Source of the DNA: Medicago truncatula
Taxonomy: Eukaryota; Streptophyta; Magnoliopsida; Fabales; Fabaceae
Direction of reading: 5' to 3'
Length of the DNA stretch: 64,000 nucleotides
Assembly (NCBI RefSeq): GCF_003473485.1
Contig: NC_053046.1
Coordinates: forward strand, 23,826,654-23,890,653
This document shows positions 32,290-46,029 of the stretch, piece by piece. The stretch's first letter is position 1. The number at the start of each line of letters is the position of its first letter. Below the pieces are notes generated by a model that was not told the origin of the DNA, did no database searches, and worked only from the letters and a program-made list of their open reading frames with translations. The position numbers and the translations under genes were made by a program.

Positions 32290-33133
32290 CAAAAGGGGGG
32301 CCCAAGATATGGCAAGTATATTCTAGAAGGGGTAAGAAGGTTAATAGTGGCTAGCAGTCAGTGACGTGGCAGAGAGTGAGGAGAGCATCCAATCATTTTC
32401 CACTTTATAAGGAGTAGGCAGTTAGAAGAGAGAGGCATCCAGGATTATTGCTAGATCTGTCAGAAATAAATAGGGGGCTGTAGCTACCCTATAGGAGCCT
32501 TGCTCTGGTTCATTGAGTCCTATACTATTATGACTGATGCATTTGAAGGCGAGGTTTATTTTCGATTTTGTGTTGATATTAAGTTTTTCGAGTGTTGGTA
32601 AGTTACTAAATTTTATATTACCAAATGTATTATCATAACTGATGCATTTGAAGGTGAATGTGAAGTTTATGACCAATGGTAATATAAAATTAAGTCATAA
32701 TAATTGTTGAAAGCAAATACATTAAGAAGTTATTAATGTTTACATTGTTGGGGCTGGTACTATGATAGCTAAGTGTGCGGCTCTGTTGTGGTGTTGTGGC
32801 AGAGTGTTTTTTTGGGGTTTATCAGTGTAATGAGGTGTTGTAGCTCGTTTCTAGAATATTTTGGTTTTGGTTGTTCTACAAATTTGAGATGTTTCTATAT
32901 TGGTTTTGGTCCAATTTGCTTTGTAGGGGTGTGCAATTTGTAATAACATAAATCGGCAAATTGCATAAGCTTATATATTCGACGTGAATTAAAATGTTGT
33001 TTTTCTTTTAGGCGAAATCTATACTATTATAATTTGTGGATGATTTTTTAAAAAAAATTATCCACGTGACATTCTTACAATGACTCTCCTATCAGCGTTT
33101 TGATAATTTGAAATTTGAAATCTAAATAGTTTT

Positions 33134-34395
33134 TCATAAAAAATTATCCTCATATGTCAGTGATGAAAAATTAGATACCTTAGGGTTGCACCTTAAGTAT
33201 TTCAGTCTCTTCCGCAAAGATTCAACATCTTTTGGAAGCAACTGGGGAAAGTTTTCTGTGATGATGCGGTTAACCTCAGTTTCAGCTTTGTTCCAGAACT
33301 CTAAACTGTGGCTGTTTAGATGGGGGCCTGATCTCATTGCTCTGAGATGGGCAGCTATGAACACCTCCAGCATCTTCTCGTCGAGTAGTGGTGGCCAGTT
33401 TGAATCACTTGCCTACAATGGAGTAAAATATTTAGGGCTTAATTACTCTTTTGGTCCCTTAATTTATTTTTTGGTTTTATTTTGGTCCCTTAACTATTAA
33501 AAGTTTCGTTTCGGTCCCTTAACTTATTTTTGGGTTTTCTTTTGGTCCGTTAACTATTAAAAGTTTCGTTTTGGTCCCTTCACTTATTTTTTGATTTCGT
33601 TTTGGTCCCTTAACTTATTTTTTGGTTTTGTTTTGGTCCCTTAACTCTAATACATTCATCCTAACATAAAGACCAAAGTGGTTGACGGTAGGCATGGCAA
33701 TGGGGCGGGGTGGGGACGGGTTTTACATTCCCCGTCCCCATACCCGATTCTCATATACTTACCCGTTACCCTACCCATACCCAACGGGGATGAGAAATTG
33801 AACCCCATCCCCGTCCCCGACGGGTTCGGGTATCCCTACTCCATCCCCGTCCCCGTATTGAATAATTTTTTTAATAAAAAATAGAAGTTTTTTGCAACCC
33901 CTAGAGAAATTTTGTAATAAATTATCCAACAATATGTTCACTTTAACATTTGTTAGACCGATTGATTCAGTTTCTCCTTTAAATATCAATAGTAGTTTTT
34001 ATAATACGACAATTATCAAACAAAATAACATGGCATATCAAGATAAAATAGTTTTTTTTTGGATTTGGGACGGGTTTGGGTATGGGTTTGGGGTGGGTAC
34101 CTATATACCCATTACCCGTCCCATACCCGTGTTTTTAAATCGGGGAAAACCCAAACCCATACCCAAACCCAGTCAAAACAGGGAAAACCCGTCAAATTGG
34201 GTTTGGTCTGGGTGGGTAACCACGGGTATGGGTTTTGTTGCCATGTCTAGTTGACGGAGGAAGAGTTAAGGGACCAAAACGAAACCAAAAAGTAAGTTAA
34301 GGGACCAAATGAGTAATTAAGCCAATATTTAGAGTAGAGATGAAGAACAACAAGACTTCACTAATTAACAATTAATCACCTACCTTTGCAGCCAT
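33134..34395 (-). CDS. Partial two-exon gene, possible Myb/SANT-like (copy 2)
   Basis: Exon A 34395-34384 and exon B from 33412 down to 33134, joined across a 971-base intron that contains the MULE MITE with the hAT MITE inside it. Splice sites and frame match copy 1. This is the uninterrupted arrangement and the better template for judging the gene. The downstream part of the protein is not found, so the locus may be a fragment. Confidence 0.5.
33436..34323. mobile_element. MULE-type MITE (copy 2)
   Basis: 888 bp in total with 9-bp duplication AATATTTAG at 33427-33435 and 34324-34332. Subtracting the hAT element and its duplication leaves about 319 bp of MULE MITE. Confidence 0.9.
33689..34249. 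mobile_element. hAT-type MITE (copy 2)
   Basis: 561 bp, ends TAGGCATGGCAA/TTGCCATGTCTA, 8-bp duplication GTTGACGG at 33681-33688 and 34250-34257. The sequence around 33831 is the empty target of the copy-1 retrotransposon, with a single GTATC. Confidence 0.92.
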
Positions 34396-35995
34396 TGAAT
34401 TAACCTCGTCCAGTATCTTCGGGTGTAAAAAAACAAAAATTAATATTTGAACGGAACAGATGAAGAACAAGATGAAGGAACAGATTTAGATTTTTAGAAC
34501 AAGATGAAGGTACCTTTTTCAGATTTTTAGAACAAGATGAAGGAACACATTCAGATATTTGAACCGCTGATGAAAAAGGAGAGAGCGAAAATGCTTTTCT
34601 CTTCATGGAACAAATTAGGTTGGGAATTAACTGAAGGAACAGATTATAGGTGGAGGAAGAGATTGATGGGATTTACAGAATTGAATGAAAATGTTTTTCT
34701 TCCATGCTTTAATTAATGTCTTCCCGAGGTTTGACTGTTTGACAAAAATATTTCGCCAGGTTTGACACAGTCGAGGAAGCCGGTCACTGTTGTTTGGTAG
34801 GCATAGATCTTATTTCTCCACTTTGGAGCAGAATATTTCGCCAGGTTTGACACAGTCGAGGAGATCTATTTATTTTAAATACTACTACTAATTTCATTCG
34901 TAAAAAAAAATCAGTAACAATTTGAATTAATATTAATGAATTAATGAAAACAATTCAATGCATATGCTTTCCAAATTCAGGGATATTTTGGTATTTTCAT
35001 AACTAATCTACACTTCTTTCTCTTCTATTTCTCTACTCTTTCTCTTGTAACAAACAATGCTCCAAATCTACTCTATTTCTCACATCTTTCTCTCTTCTTA
35101 TATTCTCTCTCACATATTTCTCTCTTCACAATCTCTCTTTGCATCCAAACAGGGGCACCCACCACCCAGCTAGCCTGGGCACGTGCCCGGGCTCAACCGA
35201 TACTCAAGACGGATCTCTTTGGGGGATCTATAGGAGCCATATCATTCCTCAAGGATGCTATATATATTATATTGGGCATAAATAATCAAAAGTTTACTCG
35301 GTTGCAGTGGAATGACGAGTGTGCTTTCACTGTAGGGACTTGAACCGGCTCCCCCACACTAAAATCAAAACAAGCTAACCATTTTATCTACTTACCACTT
35401 CTTGGTACACATTGAAACGGTTTTGTATATATTATATACAATTTTGGCACCCCTAACAAATATAATCAGGATTCGCCACTGCGCATACTTTCTTTGTATC
35501 GCTACAAGAAATTTACAACAAATTTGAATTTTTGTGACGGCCAAAATTCGTCAATATAGGAAAAATTTATGTAGCTAAATTCGTCTGTCAGTGTCAAATG
35601 GCTGTCACGACATGTTTTCCACCTTTACCTACGGTTTTTTCCTTAGGTAAAACTTATCATTATTTTATTTTGCCTTGAAGGTAACTTCTACTGGTAGAGA
35701 AGAAGTGAAAATAATGCGGATAGCCAAACAGACAATTTTGAAGGTAATTTCTACTGGTGGAAAAGAAGTGAAAAACGTTACCCCTTCAATTTTGAGTGAT
35801 GTTTTACCCACGTAAGGATAACATGCCATTTTAATAATGTAAAGATGAACGGAATTTTTTTAAAAACCCCAAAATGATATAATCAACTATAATGTCTATA
35901 ACATCTAATTGATCAACATTTCTCAAAACATAAGTAACTCTTGTACCTATGGTGTTCGGAAGCAAGAGGCTAAAATAAATAAATCAATACATGTA

Positions 35996-37003
35996 TCACC
36001 CCAACTGTCTGTAGCATAAATCAGGGCGAACCATGTGTACTTGAAAAAAGTTAATGCATGGTACCACCACATATCTTAGAATCAGCTGGTCCTCAATATC
36101 TCTAGGCACCTACAGCCTATCAAAACTGTATGGCATCCACTTTATATTCTCCATGATATCAATTTACAACTGTTCAACAGTTTTTCTCTTAATCGATGTA
36201 TTGAATTGTTTGGCGATCACGTCTATCCACCCGAGAGATAAAGGGAAATCAGTTGGCAAGTTTGGAATCTTTTCCTGCGTTAGGCAAGGGAAACGCTCCA
36301 ACGCGAATACGGTCAAAGCTAAGCTAAAACAACACATATTTAATTTTCCTCCATCTTTAACTATATAAGCCAAATCATTCTTTATGTGGGCCAACATTGC
36401 TGTTCCCCAAGCATAGTTTTTTACCGTCTCACCCAAAAGAGGTAGATAGTATGGGTGACAGATCCTTGACCGGGAAGGGAACAAAACATTTGCGAAACAG
36501 TAAAATACAAAAGCTTTTGCCCTAATCCCTGCATCCGCAGTAGATCCAATACCAGGGCTTTCAAAGTGAGCTAACAATTTTTTTGGATCAACTCCACCTT
36601 TCAACCTTATTTTACTGTCACCTTTAAAGAAATCCTCCGCAACATTTCTTTCTAAACCTAAATTTGTTTCCACGACTTCGACACTATTATTGCGTACATT
36701 TCCCGACACCGCCATCCCATTGATGGGAAGTCCGGTGATGTAAAGGATGTCCTGCAGTCCAAAATCCAAATGAACCACATTCGCACCATTTTCAAATACA
36801 AAACACTTAGTTTCAACATTATAATTGTTCACGAGAGCATTTATAATATGCAAGGGTAACGACAAATCCCCTGTTAGAGTCAGCAACTTTTCGCGAAGCT
36901 TCACCAAGAATCCAAAACCCATTTCTTCGACTTTTTGTTTAACACTATCATCTATTGTCCATTTCTTGATATTATTTAAATGCAAGTCGGAAGATGTTAT
37001 CAT
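35996..37003 (-). pseudogene. Plant-mobile-domain gene, nonsense-truncated (copy 2)
   Basis: Opens exactly as the copy-1 gene, but codon 280 is TAA instead of CAA (36166-36164), giving 279 residues. Just downstream a second cluster of changes (near 36120, CTATCAAAACTG versus CTATCTGAACTG) alters the remnant frame. A 279-residue product would still contain the ITGLPING hallmark. Confidence 0.75.
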
Positions 37004-38340
37004 CTCTAGCTAACCAAGAAAAACAAAAGTTAAATACTAATAAACCTTATGCAACCACACTTGGCACCAGTGGCGGAGCCAGGATTATATTGGAGCCTGG
37101 GCACAATTTTAATTACAATTTTTTTTTTGGCTAGCATAAGTCAAATAAGAAAAATGCAGCAAAACAGAAAAAACCAGCAAAACATGAGTAGAATAAAAGG
37201 GATGAAATATAATATACCAATAGTGTACTACTAAATATAACCCAAAACCTAAGCACCAAACCACAAAACAGGCAACAATAACTAAAGACTACGGTAACAA
37301 GAAAGTAAAACACCACAAAAGAGTTTGTCAGTTTGAAGTAGCTGGATAAATCACACCCCAAAACCTAAAAGCACTAGACCACAAAACAAGCAACAATAAC
37401 TAAACACTACAGTAACAAGAAAGCAAGAGACCATAGGATGACACAAAGCTGAAACCACAATCAAGTTATCAATTATTAACTAAACACTTAGTTATTTTTT
37501 AAAAAATAATTAAAAATTTGATTTTATATAACACTTAGTCATAAATAGAGTTTCAGCCAACTTGAACACAATAAAAAATTTGATTTGTGAAAATTATTTT
37601 CTAAAACAATGAAAAATATTAATAAATTAAAAATTTGAAAATAAGTTCCCCCGCCGGAACGAGGGTCCCAAAAAAGGCGCCATGAACCCTCCTTCCCCTG
37701 GGAAAACAATAGACCCAGAAATTATTATTATTATTATTACTCATCTATGTGGTATCACAACAGCTTAATCAAAAGAACTTAAAGCAATTATCATCATCAC
37801 AACTTAATCAAAAGAAGTTAAAACAATTATCATCATCAAAAGAAGTAAAAACAATTATCATCATCACAACAGCTTAATCAAAAATAGTTTGAATTTATTT
37901 ATATAATCACTTAACTTAACAATCAAAAGAGCTTAATCAATTCAATCAATAATCAATTCATGCTCTGTTAACTAACCTGAATGTGACTGAGACGAGAGAG
38001 AGAGATGTGGTGCCGGTGAGTGAGAGCTGCGTGCGAGAGAGCGAGAACGGTGTGGTTTGTTTGAGGAAAAGGGAAGAAGGAACCGTTTTTTTTGAGCAAA
38101 AGGAACCGTTGTGTGTCGTGTTATAATATTTTAAAATAAAACAACATTAAATATAAATCATAATCATTTTTAAAATATTTTTTGTCCCACTTTTGTGCTC
38201 AATTTCCACTGGTAGAAATCAGTCAAAATAGAAGATGTAAGTTTAGCACTGGATTTTAATTTGTGGCAATTTGGAAGCATAAAATAAACGAATTGGCAAT
38301 TCATGCTATATATATTTGAAAGCGTAAACTAAACGAATTG

Positions 38341-38437
38341 GCATTGCACCCCAGTGGTTAAAACACTGGTTTAATGTGTAATTGAGGTCTGGGGTTCGAA
38401 TTCCCCTCGCCCCTGGCCTTTTTTTTTTTATTTTTTT
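38341..38437 (+). mobile_element. tRNA-related SINE-like sequence (copy 2)
   Basis: Same A-box/B-box pair as the copy-1 element at 24604. Confidence 0.5.
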
Positions 38438-38519
38438 TTAACGTTATATATAATTGTTTGTTTCCATGCTTCCAAATGCATCTATGTTTTTTCTTTTAAT
38501 TTTATTTTTATTTTTCTCT

Positions 38520-38660
38520 TTTTTTTTTTTTTGGTCAAGTAGCCTAGTGGCTAGAGCTCACACAATTTAATTGTGGAGAAGTGGAGTGTCCGGGGTTCAA
38601 ACCCCGGCTCCTGCATATAATATGCAATATCCCTACCAACTGAGCTAAGCTCATGGGGAT
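38520..38660 (-). mobile_element. tRNA-derived SINE, minus strand (copy 2)
   Basis: Same element and flanking duplication as at 24783, with a slightly shorter A-tail. Confidence 0.8.
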
Positions 38661-38795
38661 TATTTATTTTTCTCTCTTTACCTTCTCTTTTATTTTCCTT
38701 TTAATTTCTCATACTTTTTTTATTTGTTTTATTTTATTTTACTTAAACTAGTAACATAGTTAACGCTTGTATACTTTGTATTTGAATGTAAATGA

Positions 38796-38796
<1 letters not shown>

Positions 38797-38858
<62 letters not shown>
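38797..38858. repeat. TAA/AAT microsatellite (copy 2)
   Basis: About 62 bases, the longest of the three copies. Confidence 0.95.
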
Positions 38859-40348
38859 GAGTGAGGATCTGTTGACACCAAATGTTACACCTCTCAATAA
38901 CGTTTTAAGCGATATAAATTTTATAAAATCCACCGTTGGATTGAAAGTCATGAAAAAAGTGACAAGTTGGCACTAATAAAATTAAATTTCATAATATTAG
39001 AACTTTTTTATGAGCAAATATGCTAAACAAGTTTTCACTCAGCTTTATTTCTATCGAATCAAGTGGTGTACTCCACATTTACATATGTTTATTAATAAAG
39101 TTGCCTTTTTCTTTGTGTTCCCAGAAATTCATCTAATTATAGAAACAATTTTGCTTAATATTAACCGTCATGTTGATTGAAAAAAATATTTATAATACTT
39201 TCCATCATTTCCAATCCTGTAATGTTTAGAACAAAGAGAATTGGAATTTAGAAACAGCTTATCTTCATTTTAAGTGCTTATTGTAGTCAAGTTTTCAGTT
39301 TCTTTTTCATTCAAAGGTGGCTGAAACAATTTTCTGCTACAAACACGTATTAATACATTCAGTACTTTGTTTCCCTTACAATTATAATTCCAGTAGTCAT
39401 TTCTCTATCATATTTCAAATTGTCATTAGTTACTTTTGGTTAAACGTAATATATAAAGAGACTTTATATATTACGTTATAATTAATTATTCAAACTTCAA
39501 TACTAATTAAATATTTTATGTTACTAATTACTTATTTTTAAGAACGATGCAAAATCCAAATTAATATCAATTAATTATTTTCTGTTATTAATCAATTATT
39601 TTTATCACCGTTGCAAATATTAATTAAATATTTTTGTTAGTCAATTAGTTACAAAAATAATAACTTTACAATATTAATTAACTGTTACTAATTAAATATT
39701 TTTATCAATTATTTATTAATCAATTAGTTCCTCTTTACATGAAATTGTCCATTTCCCTTCTCATCCATGGCTTCATCTTCTAATGCCCCCCATCGTAATT
39801 CCTTGATTTATTTTGATTTGTTTTATGTAAAAATGTTGTATCACGATTGTTGCCTTTTTTTTAAAAACGGCGCGTAAGCGAAAATGATAGCGACAAAAAT
39901 AATAATTTTTCGTCTGATATTCTAAGCATTGTACCAAAAAATTTTGTTTTTTTTTTTGCATAAATCTTCTCTATTTTCTTTGTCCTGTGTTTTTTTAATT
40001 GTTATTCTTCTCTATTTCTTGGGTTCAATGAAAAGCTTCGCTCCGCTTTGTATAAACCCGTATGCGTGAATGACATTTCTTTAACCAATGATTTTAGTTC
40101 ATCCCCATTTTAATTTAGAATATTTGTTTCTCAATTAATTTATCTTTAGAAAATTAGAATATCTATTTAATTAATTAACATCTCTTTTCGCAACTCTATA
40201 AATAGATTTATCATTTTGTCTTTATGCTCGATCTTGTATTTTATTATTATACTTATGCTATTTGATTTTTCATTGGATGTGTATTTACTATAACCTAATA
40301 GACAAGGAGAAACACAATTGCTTATGAGTTATGACTTTTATTATAGAT

Positions 40349-40918
40349 ATGATGCATTTGAACAAGACTCAACTGCAAATCTATGCTCAAAAGAGAAACT
40401 TAAAGCTTCCAGAGTATTCTTTTGAGTGGGCTGGTTCACTTCACGCTATACGTTTCAAGAGCAAAGTTACAATTGATGGACAAACCTTTGAGAGTCCTAA
40501 GTTTTATTCGACATTGAAGGAAGCTGAACATGCAGCAGCTGAAAATGCTTTGACATCAATATCACCAAGTGGAACTAAAGAGGCTAGTCTTAATCATTTA
40601 TGGCTAATTCGATAACTTTTTTATTCCATAACTTAATTCTTTTGCTTGGTCCTTTTTACATATATATGGTTGTCTATATTTCAGGATGAAATTGTGGTAT
40701 ACAAGAATCTTTTGCAAGAATTAGCTCAAAAGGAAGGATTGAAGTTGCCTGTATATAGTACCAATAAATCCGGCGAGGCTCACAAGCCTATATTTAGTTC
40801 ACAAGTGGAGATAAAAGGGGAAATATTTACTGGTCAAGAAGCTAAATCCAAGAAGCATGCTGAGATGAGTGCAGCCAAAGTTGCTTATACATTTTTAGAC
40901 CCAAAAAAAAGAGTGTAA
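40349..40918 (+). CDS. Small DRB-like double-stranded RNA-binding protein (copy 2)
   Basis: Exon 1 40349-40582 and exon 2 40685-40918 encode the same two dsRBDs as copy 1. The GCTAGT donor and TTTCAG acceptor are unchanged. Upstream there are single-base differences from copy 1 (for example near 40150 and 40219) but the TATA box is kept. Confidence 0.75.
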
Positions 40919-40998
40919 TTTTGCCAATCCGTAAAGTTTATTTGCATTGTTTTTATTCCCAATCATATTTATTTTGATTTTGACACTTATTTAGGACA

Positions 40999-41140
40999 TT
41001 TTTTTTTTTAAGAAGCTAAAATGGATTATATTACAAAAAGTCTGGAGATTTCAGCATAAGGAGTGTCAAAACCCCAGCTGAAAGAGTCAAAATACAAGAA
41101 ATAACAAAGAGTTGGAGCCTAAACAAGCTCAAAAAAATAA
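40999..41140 (-). mobile_element. LINE-like 3' tail, truncated at the repeat junction (copy 2)
   Basis: Same truncated tail as at 27259, cut at the copy 2/3 junction. Confidence 0.4.
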
Positions 41141-42661
41141 GGGTTTAACAACAGATGGAAAACTCGTGGCAATCAACTAAACTCATGGCAATTACATTCA
41201 ATTTCAATTTCAATTAAAGAACAACGGATGGAATTGGAAACCAGTGGCAATCAACTAAGTTACTAAAGATGGAAAACTCATGGCAATCAATAAAAAACAT
41301 GTAATCATCATATCAGAATCATAATTAATTGAAGGAAATTACATTCAATTTCACATTACCTTACAAATTACAACAATTAGTGTTTGTTGTGAGAGATGAA
41401 GATAGCTGAATCGAAACAGAAAATGGAGGAGGATGCGATGGTGAACTGATGATGGATGGAGGGAGAGTGGTCGCAGTCGCAGTTCACCGGTGGTGGTGTG
41501 GTTCGGTCTGGTCGATTTGCTTGAGAAGAAACAGAACGTGTTCTCAGAGGAAAGAGAAATGGATGTTTGTTTCTCCGGTGCAAGCAACTGAGGCACCGAG
41601 CTTCCACTTGTTTAAGCATTGGGAATCACGAAGAGTGCATTGGGAATCGCAAAGAGTGCATTGGAAGCAAATGAAGAAAATAGTCAAAATACAAGAACCA
41701 AAAGAAAACAAAAATTTAAATGAAAAATAATTTCCATCAAATTTTTATTTGGACTTTATTTATTTTGAAAAGAAATAAAAAATTAAATTTAATATCTTTC
41801 TTCCTTCAAAAAAGAAATGAAAAATCTTTCAATCTATAGATTATAATCTATTGTAAAAATTATTTATTTAACAATTGGAGGGTTATACATTTTTAAATTC
41901 TTAAGTAGTTGATTTTTATTTCACTTACATTACACCAATTAAAATCATCTATTTCACTTACATTATTTTTATTTCTTTTTGACAATCATAGAGGAAGAAA
42001 TTAAGGGAATAAGTTCATAAATAAATCTTCCTTCAAAAAAAAAAGTTCATAAATAAATCAATACATCTCACATTCTCTGGGTAACCACCGCAGCCACCGC
42101 CCCTCCATTTGAGTCTGACAAAGTGACCTTCCCCTCTCTCTCTGAAACAAAAGTGAAAAAACATAACCCAAAATCAAAATTCAAGGTCTCTCCTCTCTCA
42201 TTCGGTAAGTCATCTCCTCTCTTCTCTTTTAGGTCAGTTTTGAACTTAAATTGAAATTGAATCAGGATATTGAAATTGAAACCGAATTAAGATAGTGAGA
42301 GTAGTAGTGATTGCAGTACTTAAATTGTAATTGATTTTAACTTAGGGTTTGGTTAATTGGTTACTTAAATTGATTTTATTTGTTTCTGTTCCTTGCTTCT
42401 GTTCTCTTCCTATGTTGTTTATTCCCTATTTCTGAGATAATTGGTTACTCAATGTGGACCAATGTAGCTAGATGGAAATGGAATTTTGGAGTCATAAAGG
42501 CATGCATGAGATAATTAATGGTTACGTGTATAGTAGTAGCTCCTATCCCACTTTTTGGTTTATGTGTATGAATTGATACCATCTTGTAATAATTCTTCCT
42601 GTTTGACTTCATAACCTTCACCGGGATCAATGTTCTCTTCATTGGCATGGATCTGCAAACT

Positions 42662-43184
42662 TTATTCTGAATCACTCGCTTGTGTCCCTGGATTACTTAG
42701 CATAGTGGGAGAAAAATCCATTGTTTTCTCTTGATCATGATAATCTTGCTCCTGATTAACACCAGTCTTCTCATCGGTATTTTCCACACCAGTTAATGCA
42801 TCAAGGCACATTGCGGCAGATTCATCCAAATTTTGAACTTGTTCAATTGAACGGCCACTGGATTCTTTTGGAGAAACATTTAAGGAATTCATATTCTCCA
42901 TGACAGATCCTTGATGGATATTGATCTGATCTATTTTTTCAGCTTCATCTTCAACCCTTTTTGTTCCACTAGAATCTTCATGAACCTTAGTTTTTTCACT
43001 CAGTACTTCATCTTCACTTTGTGTTGCAGGATCTAATTCCTGATTTTCTTCATTTTTCTCTTTATCGACATTCGTTTCCATGCTTTCCTCCATGTTAACG
43101 AATCCAATATCATCTCCTTCAGGTGGTGATTTCAACTTCGACTCTGACATCACTTCACGGGCATCAGCATTTACATCAGCAGAG
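42662..43184 (-). CDS. Acidic protein, terminal exon (copy 3)
   Basis: 163 codons from ATG 43153, the same product as copy 2, with the open frame reaching back to the acceptor near 43184. Confidence 0.5.
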
Positions 43185-44001
43185 CTTATAATATAAAGGT
43201 TTGAGATATTATAAACTAATAAACTAATTACAACAAAATCAACTATAGCACTTTCCTATACTAAGATGTGAAATTTATCAATTGCTTTTGGTTGTTTGGA
43301 ATTGAGTTATGCCCTAATTTATGAGTCACATAACAGAAACACAGTCCGTCAGTTAATGTTTTAAGTTGACGTATGCCTTTATTTGAATTCAACCTAACAG
43401 AAGCATGATGTGTCACCCCTTTTCATCGTTTGCTTAATAGGTATTATTAGTTTGCATAATTGGTAAGAATAGATGCTATAAATAAGAAAATAAATATAAT
43501 GATATTTCCTTAAAAAAAGTGTTAGCTAGGTGTAAGTTTTCTTCTTTATTGACTCGTTCTCAATATTTCTTTGACACCATATTATGAGAGTTTTCTTTGA
43601 TATTCCTATAGATAATGAGAGTTTAGAAGTATGAAGATGTCATGAGTGAGTAAAATGGAGTTAGTGTTAAATTTTGTACTTAAACAAAAAGGGGAAAAGG
43701 AAACAAGAAATTGAAGGTTAGTTTGTGGCCCAATCATTGTTTGATTCTGGTTGTGCTATTCTTGTTTTATGCAATTCTTGTATTCTGGTCATGGTTAGTT
43801 TTATGTTATTCTTGTATAAGTATTCTTTTTGCACAATCTTTGTTTGAGTGGAGTAATGCATTTTACAAAGTGCATTGGGAAAGAGTTCATCATATAGTAG
43901 CAAATAAGGAATAATCAAGTGAGCAAGGCAACTTAACAGATTTTTTGTGTATAAATAAAGTGTGAGATAGTCCAACTCAAACGCATAAGTGCCTCCGCAA
44001 A

Positions 44002-44368
44002 ATGGCGAAGAAGAGCGAACATCTTCCTCAAGAAGTGATTAATGAAATCCTGTTGAGGTCCATCCATTGTTGTCAACAAACAAATACCTCTGTCTCCTAT
44101 AACTCTTACCTACAATGAATATATTATCAACTTTCTGTGTGGCTTGACATATGAACCGTCAACTGATGATTACTTGGTAGTTTTGGGGTACTACCAATAC
44201 GATGATAACTTTTTGGAATCTGGTTTAACTGACTTGGAGATTTTCTCATTGAGAGCTAATAAGTGGAAACAAATTGAGTTTGGTTCTCCTTTGCCTTACA
44301 AGTCTCCATATGACGCGTGTCGCAGACTCGGGTCCTTCTTGAATGGGGCTATTCATTGGCTTAGTAAA
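44002..44368 (+). pseudogene. F-box / FBA pseudogene (copy 3)
   Basis: Same remnants and internal deletion as in copies 1 and 2; FBA frame open from 44144. Confidence 0.8.
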
Positions 44369-44737
44369 GTTGTCATATTAACTTCATCTTTAACTTATTT
44401 CATCATTTATGTTTTATCTTTTACATTATTTTATATGTTATTGTTGTGTTAAAATAGAATTGGATTTATATGATTTAAATGATGCTTACTAAGGTCTATT
44501 TGTAGGTAAGATTGATTGAAACTGTGTCATGATCAAAGTTTCTCTGCATTTGTATCATTGTATGTGTTTGTTTATGGATGAGTTTGGCTAAGGTGGTCTT
44601 ACCACTTCACAAAAGTCAAAGCAGGATTAACTTTTGGCTAAACCTTTTATGTGTGATCTAGTTCTTGATTTCCAATTGATGTTTTCATTGTTATTGTGGT
44701 TGATTTAGATTGAAACTTGTTACTTTCTCCGAACAAA

Positions 44738-45007
44738 ATGGTTACTTGCACCGAGCACTTGGAAAATTTGCAAAACTGGACATTAGACCAAAGAATTAAA
44801 ACTCGTCTAGAAGATACCGGTTTTTCACATTTCAACAAACTTGCAAAATGTCAACATGATAACAAGCTTATGGAATGTGTGGTATCCCATTTCAATTCAG
44901 AGACATGTGGATTTGAATTTGGTGTCATAAAATTAATTTTTGGATTGAAAGATGTGCTAAACATTACAGGCTTGCACATTACAAGCAAGCCCCGACATCA
45001 TGCTGAT
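44738..45007 (+). pseudogene. Plant-mobile-domain fragment (copy 3)
   Basis: Same truncated PMD segment as at 7711. Confidence 0.65.
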
Positions 45008-45012
45008 CATCC

Positions 45013-45236
45013 AATTCATTGACCGGGGGCAGCGAGGAAGATGGATCTGTGCTCGAGCTATGTCTACGAATAGGTCCTCCTCTTCCTGAAGATCTACTAG
45101 GTCCTCCTCCTGAAGACTGGCCACTACCAAAACTATAATTGTATTCCGGGTAACCTGGAAGTTTGTTGGGGATTATCATATCATGGATGGTAAACAGATC
45201 GCGGACCAATAACACAATCTTATCATTAGACTGATT
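45013..45236 (-). pseudogene. Antisense exon fragment (copy 3)
   Basis: Same as copy 2, with the His variant in the Ser-rich tail. Confidence 0.45.
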
Positions 45237-45668
45237 CTGGTAGAAAACAGGGGCATCATGTTAGTCACTCCATTCTGAAACTAAAAGCATACTTAAAAGC
45301 ATACAGTCCACTCACAAACATTTCTAAAAAATTGCATCCTGGGGATGTAAATAATAAAACACTGGCTACTATGTTAGACTCTTGGTAATTAGTATATACC
45401 GTAAAAAAAAAAAAAAGAGATCGCTTTAAGTGATTTTATGACAGAATTAATCTGAACCGTTTAATCTATTATTAATGGCTCAAATTTAAAACAGTGTGAA
45501 AACTGCAGCAAATCGGAATTCCTAAAATCAGCCACTAGATTTTTGAAAAAAAAACAATGTATGACAATTGTTTTTCTTCAACTCTTATAAAAGGGCACCA
45601 GAATCACAATCTAAACCAAGTCCAAATAGTCCCTTCTTACTCTCCAAGTTCATTTCTTCTTTTTTTCT

Positions 45669-46029
45669 CTTAAAGCTAGCTAAGGAAAAAAAAAAGGGTG
45701 GCAAAATTCCAATTCTCTTTGTTTTTATAATGTTGTTTTCTTTAAGTTCAGCCAATCCAATCAAGAGAAAGCAATACACACCATGCAAAAACATAGTCCT
45801 TTATTTTCATGACATAATTTACAATGGAATGAATGCAGCTAATGCAACATCTTCAATAGTAGAGCTCCACAAGGTGCTAATTTAACAAAATTAGCAACCC
45901 AATTTCACTTTGGTAACATTGCAGTTTTTGATGACCCTATCACATTGGACACTAACCTTCATTCAAAACCAATTGGAAAAGCACAAGGCTTTACATTTAT
46001 GATACCAAAAACACATACACTTCTTGATA
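45669..46029 (+). pseudogene. Dirigent protein pseudogene (copy 3)
   Basis: Same frame breaks as in the other two copies. Confidence 0.85.

Larger units (their letters stand above)
27401..41140 (+). repeat. Segmental repeat copy 2 (13.74 kb)
   Basis: Second head-to-tail copy, directly joined to copies 1 and 3 at ...AAATAA|GGGTTT. It lacks the gag retrotransposon and keeps the empty target. Content in order: acidic exon 28921-29443 (-), F-box pseudogene 30262-30628, PMD fragment 30998-31267, antisense exon 31273-31496, dirigent pseudogene 31929-32289, two-exon gene 33134-34395 (-), PMD pseudogene 35996-37003 (-), SINEs, dsRBD gene 40349-40918. Confidence 0.95.
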